Shown in pieces: positions 54,841 to 63,912 of a DNA stretch of 64,000 nucleotides. Positions within the stretch are counted from its first letter, which is position 1; every line of letters starts with the position of its first letter. Source of the stretch: Thioclava nitratireducens. Lineage in GTDB: Bacteria > Pseudomonadota > Alphaproteobacteria > Rhodobacterales > Rhodobacteraceae. The notes under the pieces were generated by a model. That model was not told where the DNA came from. It searched no databases and was given only the letters and a program-made list of their open reading frames with translations. The stretch lies in the NCBI RefSeq assembly GCF_001940525.2, contig NZ_CP019437.1, positions 3,769,501 through 3,833,500 of the forward strand. The letters run 5' to 3'. The translations under genes and the position numbers were made by a program.

Positions 54841-55344
54841 ATGATCCGCGACGCAAAGGCCGAAGACGCAGAGGCGATCACCGAGATTTACAATGACGCG
54901 GTGCGCAACACGACCGCGATCTGGAACGAGATCGAAGTCGGCCCCGAGAACCGCCGCGCCTATATCGCGGATCGGCAGGCGGCGGGTTATCCCGTTCTGG
55001 TCTGGGAGGAAGATGGGCGCGCCGTAGGCTATGCGAGCTTCGGCCCGTTCCGCCCCCATGACGGCTATCACCTGAGCGTCGAGCATTCCGTATATGTCCA
55101 TCGCGACCACCGCGCGGGCGGCAAGGGTGCGAAGCTGATGGCGGCACTGATCGAGCGTGCCAAAGAGGGCGGGTTTCACGTCATGGTCGGCGCGATCGAT
55201 GCCGCAAACGACGGGTCGATCCGGCTTCACGAGCGGCTGGGCTTCACTCAGGTTGGCCTGATGCCGCAGGTTGGCAAGAAGTTCGGGCGCTGGCTGGATC
55301 TGGCGCTGCTGACGCTGTTGCTGGACGATCGCGAGCGGCCTTGA
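54841..55344 (+). CDS. Phosphinothricin acetyltransferase-like GNAT (Pat/YncA type)
   Basis: The 167-residue protein starts MIRDAKAEDAEAITEIYNDA and has WNEIEVGPENRRAYIADRQA, EHSVYVHRDHRAGGKGAKLM (acetyl-CoA site) and IDAANDGSIRLHERLGFTQV, the typical Pat/MnaT pattern. Such enzymes acetylate small amines, methionine sulfone or toxic amino acid analogues. The substrate here is not known. It is followed by an intergenic palindromic element. Confidence 0.88.
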   Translation: MIRDAKAEDAEAITEIYNDAVRNTTAIWNEIEVGPENRRAYIADRQAAGYPVLVWEEDGRAVGYASFGPFRPHDGYHLSVEHSVYVHRDHRAGGKGAKLMAALIERAKEGGFHVMVGAIDAANDGSIRLHERLGFTQVGLMPQVGKKFGRWLDLALLTLLLDDRERP

Positions 55345-55355
55345 GCTTGAGGTGA

Positions 55356-55504
55356 GGGGCGCGCCCGACCCTTGGGTGGGCGCTGTGCTCCGCCAGTGGC
55401 TTGGCGCTTTATCTCGCAAGCCCGCATGCCGGATGTGCCCGCGATGACATCACCAATGCGCCCTCCCGGGGGAGGGTCGGGCGCGGCCCGGGGCTCGTCG
55501 CCCC
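55356..55504 (+). repeat. Intergenic palindromic element, copy B
   Basis: The left arm (GGGGCGCGCCCGACCCTTGG then GTGGGCGC) and right arm (GCGCCCTCCCGGGGGAGGGT then CGGGCGCGGCCCC) are near-complementary and enclose 74 bases with the conserved block GCTTTATCTCGCAAGCCCG. It ends in the mini-hairpin GGGGCTCGTCGCCCC. It lies between the convergent GNAT gene and recO. Confidence 0.85.
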
Positions 55505-55521
55505 GCGCCACGCTCCATGAG

Positions 55522-56247
55522 CTACCGCGCGCTCCGCCCCAGCAAATCCACGAACCGTTGCCGCGCCTCGGGCAAGGGCCGGTCTCCCAGATCCGGCGCC
55601 ATCCGCTCGCCAAGGAAGAACCCGGTCAGCCGCAGCCCCTGCACGATCTCGCCCAGACTCGCGGGCCCCTGCCCCAGCAGGCAGAGCGGCAGCGGCAGCA
55701 GTTTCGGCGCCCATTCCCCGGCCCCCTGACGGCTCACCGCACGCCCCGAGCGCGGGCTGACATAGGCGAGATCGTCGCGCGACCCGGTCACCGCGCAGCG
55801 CGACAGGTCGAGCCCGTAGCCCATCTCCTCCAGCAGTCCCAACTCCCAGCGCAGATAGGTCGGCAGCCAGTCGCCGCCCTCGGCCATCGCGTCGAACAGC
55901 GCCTCGGAAGCCAGAAACAGCGCGTCATGTGCCTCGCGCTCGGGCAGCGTAAACCGCAGCAGCGCCGTCGCCGCGTTCAGCCCGGCCAAGGCCTGCCTGT
56001 CCGACAGGATCACCGCCCGGCTTTGCAGCGGCTCGATCGTATAACTGCCAAGGTGATCTTCCAGCCGCGCGCGCCACGTCGCCGTGACCCGGTTTCCCGG
56101 CTGCAGGATCCCCGCCATCTTCCGCGACGCCCCGCCGCGCACCACGCCCGCGTGACGCCCATGCGCCGAGGTGAACAGCTCGACGATCATCGAGCTTTCG
56201 CCATGCGGTCGTGCCGAGAGGATCGTGCCGAGGTCTTGCCAGTCCAT
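55522..56247 (-). CDS. recO: DNA repair protein RecO
   Basis: The 241-residue protein starts [20 protein letters not shown], has an N-terminal OB-fold ([20 protein letters not shown]) and the RecO central segment ([40 protein letters not shown]). RecO loads RecA with RecR on gaps. In many family members Cys residues bind zinc; here only one of them is visible. ATG 56247 is chosen over the longer frame. It lies downstream of era in the conserved alphaproteobacterial block, although here a plus-strand membrane-protein gene and a DUF1491 gene come between. Confidence 0.92.
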   Translation of the reverse strand: MDWQDLGTILSARPHGESSMIVELFTSAHGRHAGVVRGGASRKMAGILQPGNRVTATWRARLEDHLGSYTIEPLQSRAVILSDRQALAGLNAATALLRFTLPEREAHDALFLASEALFDAMAEGGDWLPTYLRWELGLLEEMGYGLDLSRCAVTGSRDDLAYVSPRSGRAVSRQGAGEWAPKLLPLPLCLLGQGPASLGEIVQGLRLTGFFLGERMAPDLGDRPLPEARQRFVDLLGRSAR

Positions 56248-56333
56248 GGCTGCGACTATCCTTTCCGTGACGTTGCGGCGCAAGCGGCTTCGTGAGTTGC
56301 GCAAACGCCCCGCGCCGCACTAGCGTTTGTCGC

Positions 56334-56957
56334 ATGACACGCGCCTCGACCCTTTTCGCCGCCCTGATCGCCCTCGTCGAGTTGACGGCGTTCGGCGCAA
56401 GCTTCCTCGACAACATGGCCGAACATCCGCAGGCCGCCGTGCCGCTGGGCATCCTGTGGCTGATGTTTCGCTATTTCACGATCTGGACGAATACGCTGGC
56501 GGGGCTCGCCTTCGGCTGGATGGCATGGCGCAAGCGGGCGCTGGCCAAACCGTTCCTTGCCGCTCTGGTGCTGTGGATGCTGATCGTCGGCGTGGTCTAT
56601 CACCTGCTTCTGGCTGGCGACACGCCGTTGCACGGGCTCGATTACGTCTCGAACCTGCTTTATCACACCGCAGCCCCGATACTCGTTCCGGTCTGGTGGC
56701 TGGCCTTCGCGCCGAAAGGTGGGCTGACGAGCCATCACGCAGTTATCTGGCTGGCCTGGCCGCTGATCTATTTGGTCTATGCGGTGATCCGGGGGCTGGA
56801 AACCGGGTTCTACCCGTATTTCTTCCTCAACCTCGACAAGCTCGGCTGGGGCGGACTGGGCCTGTGGTGCGTGAAGTTCCTCGTCGCTTTCTGGATCGGC
56901 GGGCTGGTGATCGTGACCTTGGGCCGCGGTCTCAACCGGCTCGGGATCAGCCGCTGA
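56334..56957 (+). CDS. Pr6Pr family membrane protein
   Basis: The 207-residue protein has about six membrane helices, with FRYFTIWTNTLAGLAFGWMA near residue 45 and LVYAVIRGLETGFYPYFFLN near 152, matching the Pr6Pr (FAR-17a/AIG1-like) group. The function is unknown in bacteria. It is on the opposite strand to its neighbours and convergent with the DUF1491 gene (11-base overlap of the ends). Confidence 0.82.
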   Translation: MTRASTLFAALIALVELTAFGASFLDNMAEHPQAAVPLGILWLMFRYFTIWTNTLAGLAFGWMAWRKRALAKPFLAALVLWMLIVGVVYHLLLAGDTPLHGLDYVSNLLYHTAAPILVPVWWLAFAPKGGLTSHHAVIWLAWPLIYLVYAVIRGLETGFYPYFFLNLDKLGWGGLGLWCVKFLVAFWIGGLVIVTLGRGLNRLGISR

Positions 56958-57285
56958 GGCCGTCCTCTTCCAGCAACGTTTGCCCGTCGCGGCTCTCGAT
57001 CTCGATCACCCAGAGGTCGGGGTCGAAACTGCGCTGCTTGCGGATGCTGGCATCGACCTCGGCCTCGGGCCCGTCATGCAGCAGCATCCACGCGCTCTCT
57101 CCGGTCATCAGATCCGCCCGCCGCTCGTAGCTTTGCGCGGTCCCGTCGAGGCGGGCACATTTCACCAGAACGGCACCGGAAGATGCCTGCCCATGCGCAG
57201 TGACATAGGCCGGAATATTCGCGAGCTCCAGCCGCTTGAGATAGGCGCGGACCCAGAAATCCGTGGTCAGACGCGCCTCGGCCAT
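56947..57285 (-). CDS. DUF1491 family protein
   Basis: The 112-residue protein starts MAEARLTTDFWVRAYLKRLE and contains SSGAVLVKCARLDG and MTGESAWMLLHDGP, typical of DUF1491, a small alphaproteobacterial family of unknown function. The ATG at 57285 overlaps the era stop by one base, so it is probably translated with era. The open frame continues far upstream inside era, but only this part is family-like. Confidence 0.88.
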   Translation of the reverse strand: MAEARLTTDFWVRAYLKRLELANIPAYVTAHGQASSGAVLVKCARLDGTAQSYERRADLMTGESAWMLLHDGPEAEVDASIRKQRSFDPDLWVIEIESRDGQTLLEEDGLSG

Positions 57286-58190
57286 CACTTCGAGTCCTTG
57301 AAATCGAGACCCATTTCGGAATAGCGCTCGGCCTCTTCGAGCCAGTTCGGGCGCACCTTCACCTGCAGGAACAGATGCACGGGCCGGTCGAGAAACTCGA
57401 TCATTTCCTCGCGCGCGGCCTTGGAAATCGCCTTGATCGTCTCGCCGCCCTTGCCAAGGATGATCCCCTTGTGGCCGTCCCGGGCGACATAGATCACCTG
57501 ATCGATCCGCGCGGAGCCGTCCTTGCGCTCCTCCCAGCTCTCGGTTTCGACCGTCAGCTGGTAGGGCAGTTCCTCGTGCAGCCGCAGGGTCAGCTTCTCG
57601 CGGGTGATCTCGGCTGCGATCATGCGCATCGGCAGGTCGGCGATCTGGTCTTCCGGATAGAGCCACGGCCCCTCGGGCATCTCACCCGCAAGCCATTCCT
57701 TGAGATCCTGCACGCCGTAGCCACGCTCTGCGGAAATCATGAAGGTCTTGGTGAACTCGAACGCTTCGTTGAGCTTCGCGGTCAGGCCCAGAAGCTCCTC
57801 GGATTTCACCTTGTCGATCTTGTTGATCGCAAGCGCCACCGGCTGCTTGCCTTCGCGACCGCGCAGCGCCTCGAGAATGCTTTCGACACCCGGGGTGAGG
57901 CCGCGATGCGCCTCGACCAGGAGGACGATCATGTCGGCATCGGCCGCCCCGCCCCAAGCGGCATTGACCATTGCGCGGTCCAGACGACGGCGCGGACGGA
58001 AGATGCCGGGCGTGTCGACGAAGACGATCTGGCTCTGGCCTTCCATCGCGACGCCACGGATGCGGGCGCGGGTGGTCTGCACCTTGTGGGTGACGATCGA
58101 GACCTTCGCGCCAACCATCGCGTTGAGCAGCGTGGATTTGCCCGCATTGGGCTCTCCGATCAGGGCGACGAAACCGGCGCGTGTGGTCAT
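57285..58190 (-). CDS. era: GTPase Era
   Basis: The 301-residue protein has the GTPase motifs G1 GEPNAGKSTLLNAMVG, G3 VDTPGIF, G4 NKIDKV and G5 ISAERGYGVQDL, then a KH domain with DGHKGIILGKGGETIKAISK near residue 235. Era binds 16S rRNA and assists 30S maturation. The gene order rnc-era is conserved. Here an intergenic palindromic element separates rnc from era (260-base gap), which is unusual because these genes often overlap. Confidence 0.96.
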   Translation of the reverse strand: MTTRAGFVALIGEPNAGKSTLLNAMVGAKVSIVTHKVQTTRARIRGVAMEGQSQIVFVDTPGIFRPRRRLDRAMVNAAWGGAADADMIVLLVEAHRGLTPGVESILEALRGREGKQPVALAINKIDKVKSEELLGLTAKLNEAFEFTKTFMISAERGYGVQDLKEWLAGEMPEGPWLYPEDQIADLPMRMIAAEITREKLTLRLHEELPYQLTVETESWEERKDGSARIDQVIYVARDGHKGIILGKGGETIKAISKAAREEMIEFLDRPVHLFLQVKVRPNWLEEAERYSEMGLDFKDSK

Positions 58191-58290
58191 GTGGATTCCT
58201 TTTTGGCGATACGCGAAAGCGATACGGGGCGCGGGGTAGCTTATAACGGCGCGTGTTGCCAGTCATCTTGTCATGTGGCTTGTGCGACGA

Positions 58291-58435
58291 GGGCCGCGCC
58301 CGATCCTTGGGTGGGCGCGGCCATCCCGACGAGGCTTGGCGCTTTATCTTGGAAGCCCGTAAGTCAGGCGTGCTCGCGCTGACATCGCCAATGCGCCCTC
58401 CCAAGGATCGGGCGCGGCCCGGGGCTGGTCGCCCC
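58291..58435 (+). repeat. Intergenic palindromic element, copy C
   Basis: This is the most symmetric copy. The 28-base arms at 58291-58318 and 58393-58420 are complementary at 27 positions (GGGCCGCGCCCGATCCTTGG...). The 74-base interior holds GCTTTATCTTGGAAGCCCG, and a terminal GGGGCTGGTCGCCCC hairpin follows. It sits inside the rnc-era operon, between the rnc stop and the era start. Confidence 0.88.
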
Positions 58436-58450
58436 GGTCCCACCGAAATC

Positions 58451-59143
58451 TCAGCCCTCGGCGTCGTCTTCCAGACGTTTCAGCAGCGTCTTCGCCGCCG
58501 TCATCTCGCCCTGACGCTTCGATCCGGCCTTGGCCGTTTCGCGCGCGCCGTTCTCCAGACTCACCTCGATGGTGAAATTGGGGGCGTGATCGGGACCGTC
58601 GCGATGGGTGATCTCGTAGCGCGGTGGCGGCAGACCGCGAGCCTGCGCCCATTCCTGCAGCGCGGTTTTCGGGTCGCGGGCGTCCTCCTCGACGCTGTCG
58701 AGCCGGTCTTCCCAGAGCCGCAGGATCAGCTCTTTCGCCGCCTCGAACCCGCCATCGAGATAGACGGCGGCGATCACCGCCTCCATCGCGTCGCCCAGCA
58801 GCGCCAGCTTGCGCCGCCCGCCGGTCATCATCTCGGATCGGCCGAGCTTGAGCACCGCGCCAAGGTCGATCTTGCGGGCGATATCGGCGCAGGCTTCCTT
58901 GCGCACGAGCGCGTTGAAGCGCGGCGCCATCTGCCCCTCGGAAGCGGCACGGTCGCCTAGGAACAGCGCCTCGGCCATCACGAGGCCTAGAACGCGGTCG
59001 CCCAGAAATTCCAGCCGCTGGTTGTCGGGCCGGGTCGGCGTGGAGATCGAGCTATGCGTCAGCGCGCGCGCGAGCAGCTCGGGCCGTTTGAACTTGTGCC
59101 CGAGGCGCTTCTCGAATGCCTTGATCTCCGCGCTCAGCTTCAA
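58451..59143 (-). CDS. rnc: Ribonuclease III
   Basis: The 230-residue enzyme has the RNase III signature [20 protein letters not shown] near residue 45 (catalytic acidic residues), a second acidic site [17 protein letters not shown] near 117, and a C-terminal double-stranded RNA-binding domain ([39 protein letters not shown]). It cleaves dsRNA in rRNA processing. The start is a TTG overlapping the lepB stop (TTGA), with no in-frame ATG nearby; this could couple or limit its translation. Confidence 0.95.
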   Translation of the reverse strand: MKLSAEIKAFEKRLGHKFKRPELLARALTHSSISTPTRPDNQRLEFLGDRVLGLVMAEALFLGDRAASEGQMAPRFNALVRKEACADIARKIDLGAVLKLGRSEMMTGGRRKLALLGDAMEAVIAAVYLDGGFEAAKELILRLWEDRLDSVEEDARDPKTALQEWAQARGLPPPRYEITHRDGPDHAPNFTIEVSLENGARETAKAGSKRQGEMTAAKTLLKRLEDDAEG

Positions 59144-59925
59144 TTGATCGCCTTGAAGAACCGATCCGGACGCCAGGTCCAGAAGTAGAACAGCGAGCGA
59201 CCCGCCGAGGAGAACATCACCCGGTCGGCCCGGCCGATCAGGTTCTCTTTCGGGACGAAGCCGAGACCGCCCACCGATTGCGGGAAGCGGCTGTCCTCGG
59301 AGTTGTCGCGGTTGTCGCCCATGAAGAAGTACATGCCCTCGGGCACGGTGTAGACGGGCGTGTTGTCCACGGGACCGTCATTATTGATCTGCAGAATGTC
59401 ATGCGTGACGCCGTTGGGCAGCGTCTCGGCATAGCGTTTCTTGATGCAGGTATCGCCCATGCCGACCGGCGAATTCGAGCAGCGCGGCAACAGCCCCTGC
59501 GGACCCTGCGGTTGCATGACTTCCTCGAAATCGGGCTCGGGCTTCATCTCGACCGCTTTGCCGTTGATCTGCAGCACGCCGTTGATCATCTGGATCTTGT
59601 CGCCCGGCAGGCCGATCAGACGCTTGATGAAATCGACGTTCTTCGTCGGATGGCGGAACACCACCACGTCCCCGCGTTTGGGGTCGCGGGCCAGCAGGCG
59701 GCCGTCGAAGGGACAGGCCGAGAACGGGCAGGAATAGCGCGAATAGCCATAGGCCATCTTGTTCACGAAGAGGAAGTCGCCGATCAGCAGCGTGTCTTTC
59801 ATCGAGCCGGAGGGAATCCAGAAGGGCTGGAAGAACAGCGTGCGGAACACCCCCGCGATCACCAGTGCCCAGACAATCGTCTTGATCGTGTCGAGGATAC
59901 CGCCCTCGGCCTTGTTCTTCGCCAT
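59140..59925 (-). CDS. lepB: Signal peptidase I
   Basis: The 261-residue membrane peptidase has an N-terminal helix ([20 protein letters not shown]), the catalytic Ser in [15 protein letters not shown] near residue 36, the catalytic Lys in [15 protein letters not shown] near 100, and [11 protein letters not shown] near 205. It cleaves Sec and Tat signal peptides at the inner membrane. It is part of the acpS-lepB-rnc-era run, overlapping rnc by 4 bases. Confidence 0.96.
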   Translation of the reverse strand: MAKNKAEGGILDTIKTIVWALVIAGVFRTLFFQPFWIPSGSMKDTLLIGDFLFVNKMAYGYSRYSCPFSACPFDGRLLARDPKRGDVVVFRHPTKNVDFIKRLIGLPGDKIQMINGVLQINGKAVEMKPEPDFEEVMQPQGPQGLLPRCSNSPVGMGDTCIKKRYAETLPNGVTHDILQINNDGPVDNTPVYTVPEGMYFFMGDNRDNSEDSRFPQSVGGLGFVPKENLIGRADRVMFSSAGRSLFYFWTWRPDRFFKAIN

Positions 59926-59981
59926 TATCTCTTACCCTGCCTCAAAATTCCTTGGCCTCAATACGCGGCCTCGCGCCCGAG

Positions 59982-60383
59982 TCAAGAAAGCTTGCGGGCC
60001 TCGATCACGACAAAGGCTTGCGCCCAGGGGTGGTCATCCGTCAGCGTCACATGGATGACGGCCTCGTAACCCTCTGGTGTCATTTCCTTAAGCCGGTCCG
60101 CCGCCCAGCCCGTGACCTGCATCACCGGCTGTCCCGTTGGCAGATTCGTGACCGCCATATCCTTCCACGCGATGCCCATCCGCAACCCGGTCCCAAGCGC
60201 TTTGGAACAGGCTTCTTTCGCCGCCCACCGTTTGGCATAGGTGCCCGCCACATCCTTGCGGCGCTCGGCCTTGCGCTGCTCGATTTCGGTGAAGACGCGG
60301 TTGCGGAAACGGTCGCCGAAGCGTTCGAGCGTGCGCTCGATCCTCTCGATATTCGCGAGATCGGTGCCGATGCCGAGGATCAT
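59982..60383 (-). CDS. acpS: Holo-[acyl-carrier-protein] synthase
   Basis: The 133-residue protein starts [20 protein letters not shown] (Asp of the metal site) and has [20 protein letters not shown] near residue 51, the AcpS signature with Glu. It transfers 4'-phosphopantetheine from CoA to ACP. It begins 6 bases after pdxJ, the usual alphaproteobacterial order. Confidence 0.95.
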   Translation of the reverse strand: MILGIGTDLANIERIERTLERFGDRFRNRVFTEIEQRKAERRKDVAGTYAKRWAAKEACSKALGTGLRMGIAWKDMAVTNLPTGQPVMQVTGWAADRLKEMTPEGYEAVIHVTLTDDHPWAQAFVVIEARKLS

Positions 60384-60389
60384 GCCGCC

Positions 60390-61133
60390 TCAGCCCCGCG
60401 CCGCGTCCATCAGCTTGCGCATATGCACGATCGCGGGGCCGAGCCCCACGAAGATCGCCTCGGAGATCAGGAAATGGCCGATGTTCAACTCGCGGATCTG
60501 CTTCATCTCGGCGATCGGCTCGACCGTCTCGTAGGTCAGACCGTGGCCCGCATGGACCTCCAGCCCGAGACTGTCGGCATAGTCTGCGCCCGCTTTCAGC
60601 GCCTCCAGTTCGGCATCACGCGCGGCGAAATCGCCCGCGTAATGCATGTCGCAGAAATGGCCGGTATGCAGCTCGATCACCTGCGCGCCGATCTTGGCGG
60701 AGGCTTCGATCTGCGCCGGATCATGACCGATGAACATCGACACGCGGATGCCCGCCTCGACGAGCGGCCCCACGTAATCGGTCAGCCGCGAGACATCGCC
60801 CGCGACGTCCAGACCGCCTTCGGTCGTCACCTCTTCGCGCTTTTCCGGCACGATGCAGCAGGCATGGGGCAAATGGCGCAGCGCGATCTTCTGCATCTCG
60901 GACGTTGCGGCCATCTCGAAATTCAGCGGGATATCGATGCCGCCGCGCAGCGCGTCGATATCGGCGTCGCGGATATGGCGGCGGTCTTCGCGCAAATGCG
61001 CGGTGATCCCGTCGGCTCCGGCCTGCTCGGCCAGACGCGCGGCGCGCAGCGGGTCAGGATAGGCCGAGCCGCGGGCATTCCGCACGGTGGCGACGTGATC
61101 GATATTCACACCAAGGCGCAAGGGTTTGGACAT
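60390..61133 (-). CDS. pdxJ: Pyridoxine 5'-phosphate synthase
   Basis: The 247-residue TIM-barrel enzyme starts MSKPLRLGVNIDHVATVRNA, has GITAHLREDRRHI near residue 40, NFEMAATSEM near 72 and the C-terminal LGLEVHAGHGLTYETVEPIA and ELNIGHFLISEAIFVGLGPA. It condenses 3-amino-1-hydroxyacetone phosphate with deoxyxylulose 5-phosphate in vitamin B6 synthesis. It heads the pdxJ-acpS-lepB-rnc-era run. Confidence 0.96.
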   Translation of the reverse strand: MSKPLRLGVNIDHVATVRNARGSAYPDPLRAARLAEQAGADGITAHLREDRRHIRDADIDALRGGIDIPLNFEMAATSEMQKIALRHLPHACCIVPEKREEVTTEGGLDVAGDVSRLTDYVGPLVEAGIRVSMFIGHDPAQIEASAKIGAQVIELHTGHFCDMHYAGDFAARDAELEALKAGADYADSLGLEVHAGHGLTYETVEPIAEMKQIRELNIGHFLISEAIFVGLGPAIVHMRKLMDAARG

Positions 61134-61209
61134 CGGGCTCTCCGCAATAGGTCTCGCAGGAGTATGCCTGCGCGCGCAGGCGGGGAAAAGACCTGCGATT
61201 GTATCGGTT

Positions 61210-61857
61210 TCAGAACGGGACCGGCGCGGTGAAGGTCATATGCATCCCGCCATCGGGATGGCGAAAGCGCAGCGTCTCGGCGTGGAGCATCAGACGCTCG
61301 AACTCCTGCGCCTCTCCTTCCGCATAAAGCGGATCGCCGAGGATCGGATGGCCCAGTTCGGCCATATGCACCCGCAGCTGATGGCTGCGCCCGGTCACCG
61401 GCATCAGCCGCACCCGCGTCGAGCCATCCTCATGCCGGATAACCCGCCAGTCGGTCTGCGCGGGACGGCCGTTCTGGTGATCGACATGCTGGCGCGGGCG
61501 GTTCGGCCAGTCGACACAAAGCGGCAGATCAACCCGGCCTTCCTTATCGGCCAGTTCCCCCCAGAGCCGCGCCTGATAGGCTTTCTTCGTCTGGCGCTTC
61601 TCGAATTGCAGACCGAGATGGCGCTGTGCATGGGGCGTCAGCGCGAAGACCATCACACCCGAGGTATCGGTATCGAGCCGATGGACCAGCAGCACCTCGG
61701 GGTAAATCCCCCGCAGCCGCGCAATGAGGCAATCGGCCTTGTCCGGCCCCTTGCCCGGCACCGAGAGAAGCCCCGCCTGCTTGTCGACCACGAGGATTTC
61801 GTGATCGGCATGAAGGATGCGCGGAGCCTCCTGTGGCGGGTCATAGACATAACTCAT
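61210..61857 (-). CDS. RluA-family pseudouridine synthase
   Basis: The 215-residue protein has the RluA motif HRLDTDTSGVMVFAL near residue 72 with the catalytic Asp, LLSVPGKGPDKADCLIARL before it, and PVTGRSHQLRVHMAELGHPI near 153. There is no S4 domain. The size fits RluA, which modifies 23S rRNA U746 and tRNA U32, but the target is inferred. ATG 61857 is preferred; the frame is open to 61893. Confidence 0.9.
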   Translation of the reverse strand: MSYVYDPPQEAPRILHADHEILVVDKQAGLLSVPGKGPDKADCLIARLRGIYPEVLLVHRLDTDTSGVMVFALTPHAQRHLGLQFEKRQTKKAYQARLWGELADKEGRVDLPLCVDWPNRPRQHVDHQNGRPAQTDWRVIRHEDGSTRVRLMPVTGRSHQLRVHMAELGHPILGDPLYAEGEAQEFERLMLHAETLRFRHPDGGMHMTFTAPVPF

Positions 61858-61896
61858 GGACTGCGAGATGCACTGCGCCGCCTGTCGGGTCAAGCC

Positions 61897-62277
61897 TCAG
61901 GGCGATTGGGGCGGCCCCGGCTCTATTTCGTAGTAATCGCCCTTGTTCGCCACGAAGATATGCTCCGCCATCGAAAGCCCGGTCGGCAGGTCAAGCGTGC
62001 CCGCCGCGATCGAGATCCGCCCCTCCCCATCCAGACGCCAGAACAGCGAGCTGCCGCAGACCGCGCAAAAGCCCCGCTCCGCCGTCTCCGAAGAGCGATA
62101 CCAGCGCAGCCCGTCGCGGTTGATCAGCACGAGCTGATGGGCGTCGACCTGCGACGAGGCCCAGACATGGCCGGAGGTTTTGCGGCACTGGGAGCAATGA
62201 CACGCCACCACGGGCTGCATCTCTCCCTCGACCTCGTAGCTGACCGCCCCGCACAGGCACGCGCCGGTATGTTTCAT
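61897..62277 (-). CDS. GFA family zinc-binding protein
   Basis: The 126-residue protein has the GFA cysteine pattern: GACLCGAVSYEVEGE near residue 6, CHCSQCRKTSGHVWA near 27 and CAVCGSSLFWR near 74. These bind zinc. The family name comes from glutathione-dependent formaldehyde-activating enzyme, but most members have no proven activity. It follows the methionine sulfoxide reductase gene after 7 bases and is probably the last gene of a thiolase operon. Confidence 0.9.
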   Translation of the reverse strand: MKHTGACLCGAVSYEVEGEMQPVVACHCSQCRKTSGHVWASSQVDAHQLVLINRDGLRWYRSSETAERGFCAVCGSSLFWRLDGEGRISIAAGTLDLPTGLSMAEHIFVANKGDYYEIEPGPPQSP

Positions 62278-62284
62278 CGCTTCC

Positions 62285-62737
62285 TCACAAATGGCCGAAC
62301 ACGTTTTTCAGGATCGCTTCCAGCGCCGCGGCATCCGCCTCGGTGAAGGCGTCGGGCTGGTCGCTGTCGATATCCAGCACCGCGATGAGGCCCCGCTGCG
62401 CATAGACCGGGATCACCAGTTCCGAACGGGTGGAGCTGGCGCAGGCGATATGGCCCGGGAAAGCCTCGACATCCGGCACCAGTTGCGTGCGCCCCTCGCG
62501 GGCCGCCGCCCCGCAGACCCCGCGCGAGAACGGGATCACGAGACAGCCATGCCCCCCCTGATAGGGGCCGATCTTCAGTAGCTCCGGCTCGGTGACCCGG
62601 TAGAAGCCGGTCCAGTCGAAGCGGTCATCCGCGTGGTGGATTTCGCAGGCGAGCGTCGCCATCAGCGCGACCTCGTCGGTCTCGCCCTCGGTCAGCGCCG
62701 CGATGCGTTTCGTCAGGTCTTGGTAATCCACGTTCAT
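62285..62737 (-). CDS. GAF-domain free methionine-R-sulfoxide reductase
   Basis: The 150-residue GAF protein has the fRMsr cysteines: RGVCGAAAREG near residue 75 and FPGHIACASSTRSELVIPVY near 93, and ends in the DIDSDQPDAFTEAD segment typical of this group. It reduces free methionine-R-sulfoxide to methionine with thioredoxin. It starts within the thiolase stop (ATGA), so the two are translationally coupled. Confidence 0.88.
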   Translation of the reverse strand: MNVDYQDLTKRIAALTEGETDEVALMATLACEIHHADDRFDWTGFYRVTEPELLKIGPYQGGHGCLVIPFSRGVCGAAAREGRTQLVPDVEAFPGHIACASSTRSELVIPVYAQRGLIAVLDIDSDQPDAFTEADAAALEAILKNVFGHL

Positions 62738-63912
62738 ACCCGTTCAATCGCGATGGCCGTGCCCTCGCCCCCACCGATGCAGATCGCGGCCACGCCGCGC
62801 TTGAGACCGGCCTTTTCCAGCGCATTGAGCAGCGTCACGATGATCCGCGCACCCGACGCGCCGATCGGATGGCCAAGCGCACAGGCGCCGCCATTCACGT
62901 TTACCTTGTCATGCGAAATGCCCAGCTTGTGCATGAAGGCCATTGGCACGACCGCGAAGGCCTCATTGACCTCCCAAAGATCGACATCCTCGATCGTCCA
63001 GCCCAGCTTCTTCAGCAGCTTTTCCGCCGCCGGCACCGGAGCCGTCGGGAAATCGGCCGGCGCCTGCGCATGGCTCGCATGGCCCAGAATGCGTGCGCGG
63101 ATCGGCAGCCCCTCGGCCTTCGCCGCGGCCTCGGAGGCCAGCACCAGCGCCGCCGCCCCGTCCGAGATCGAGGACGAATTCGCCGCCGTCACCGTGCCGT
63201 CCTTGCGGAAGGCGGGCTTGAGTTGGGGGATTTTGTCGGGGCGCGCATTACCCGGCTGCTCGTCGATCGCGACCACGGTCTCGCCTTTGCGGCTCTTCAC
63301 CGTCACGGGCGCGATCTCACCCGCGAAGGCCCCGGATTTCTCCGCGGCAACGGCACGGTTCAGCGACGCCATCGCGTAATCGTCCTGCGCCTCGCGGGTA
63401 AACTGGAACGCCTGCGCGCAATCTTCAGCAAAGGTGCCCATCAGGCGCCCCTTGTCATAGGCGTCCTCCAGCCCGTCGAGGAACATGTGATCGAGCGCCT
63501 GCGCATGGCCGAGCCGCGCCCCTGCGCGCATCTTCGGCAGCATGTAAGGCGCGTTGGTCATGCTCTCCATGCCGCCCGCGACCATCACCCCGGTCTGGCC
63601 AAGCGCGATCTGGTCATAGGCCACCATTGCCGCTTTCATGCCCGAGCCGCACATCTTGTTCAGCGTCGTCGCGGGCACCTCTTCGCCGAGGCCCGCCGCG
63701 AAACCCGCCTGCCGCGCGGGCGCCTGCCCCTGCCCTGCGGGCAGCACGCAGCCCATCAGCACTTCCTCGATGCGCGCAGGCGCGACACCCGCACCGTCCA
63801 TCGCCGCCTTGATCGCGACACCGCCCAGTTCGGACGCAGACACACCTGCAAAGACGCCCTGCATCCCACCCATCGGCGTGCGCGACGCTCCGACGATCAC
63901 CACGTTTTCCAT
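62734..63912 (-). CDS. Acetyl-CoA C-acyltransferase (thiolase)
   Basis: The 392-residue enzyme has the thiolase motifs: nucleophilic Cys in LNKMCGSGMKAAM near residue 88, GGMESMTNAPYML, NVNGGACALGHPIGASGARI with His near 348, and the second Cys in AAICIGGGEGTAI near 378. It condenses two acetyl-CoA to acetoacetyl-CoA or does the reverse. GGAGG lies 5 bases before ATG 63912, which excludes the longer frame. With 3-hydroxybutyryl-CoA dehydrogenase and Ccr it could supply the ethylmalonyl-CoA pathway. It leads an operon with fRMsr and GFA genes. Confidence 0.93.
   Translation of the reverse strand: MENVVIVGASRTPMGGMQGVFAGVSASELGGVAIKAAMDGAGVAPARIEEVLMGCVLPAGQGQAPARQAGFAAGLGEEVPATTLNKMCGSGMKAAMVAYDQIALGQTGVMVAGGMESMTNAPYMLPKMRAGARLGHAQALDHMFLDGLEDAYDKGRLMGTFAEDCAQAFQFTREAQDDYAMASLNRAVAAEKSGAFAGEIAPVTVKSRKGETVVAIDEQPGNARPDKIPQLKPAFRKDGTVTAANSSSISDGAAALVLASEAAAKAEGLPIRARILGHASHAQAPADFPTAPVPAAEKLLKKLGWTIEDVDLWEVNEAFAVVPMAFMHKLGISHDKVNVNGGACALGHPIGASGARIIVTLLNALEKAGLKRGVAAICIGGGEGTAIAIERV

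Noticed and set aside
55345..55521. Small proteins encoded by the palindromic elements (minus strand)
   Set aside because: The shared peptide blocks follow from the conserved DNA. The frames lack ribosome sites and run into GC-rich arms, and copy A has a one-base length difference.
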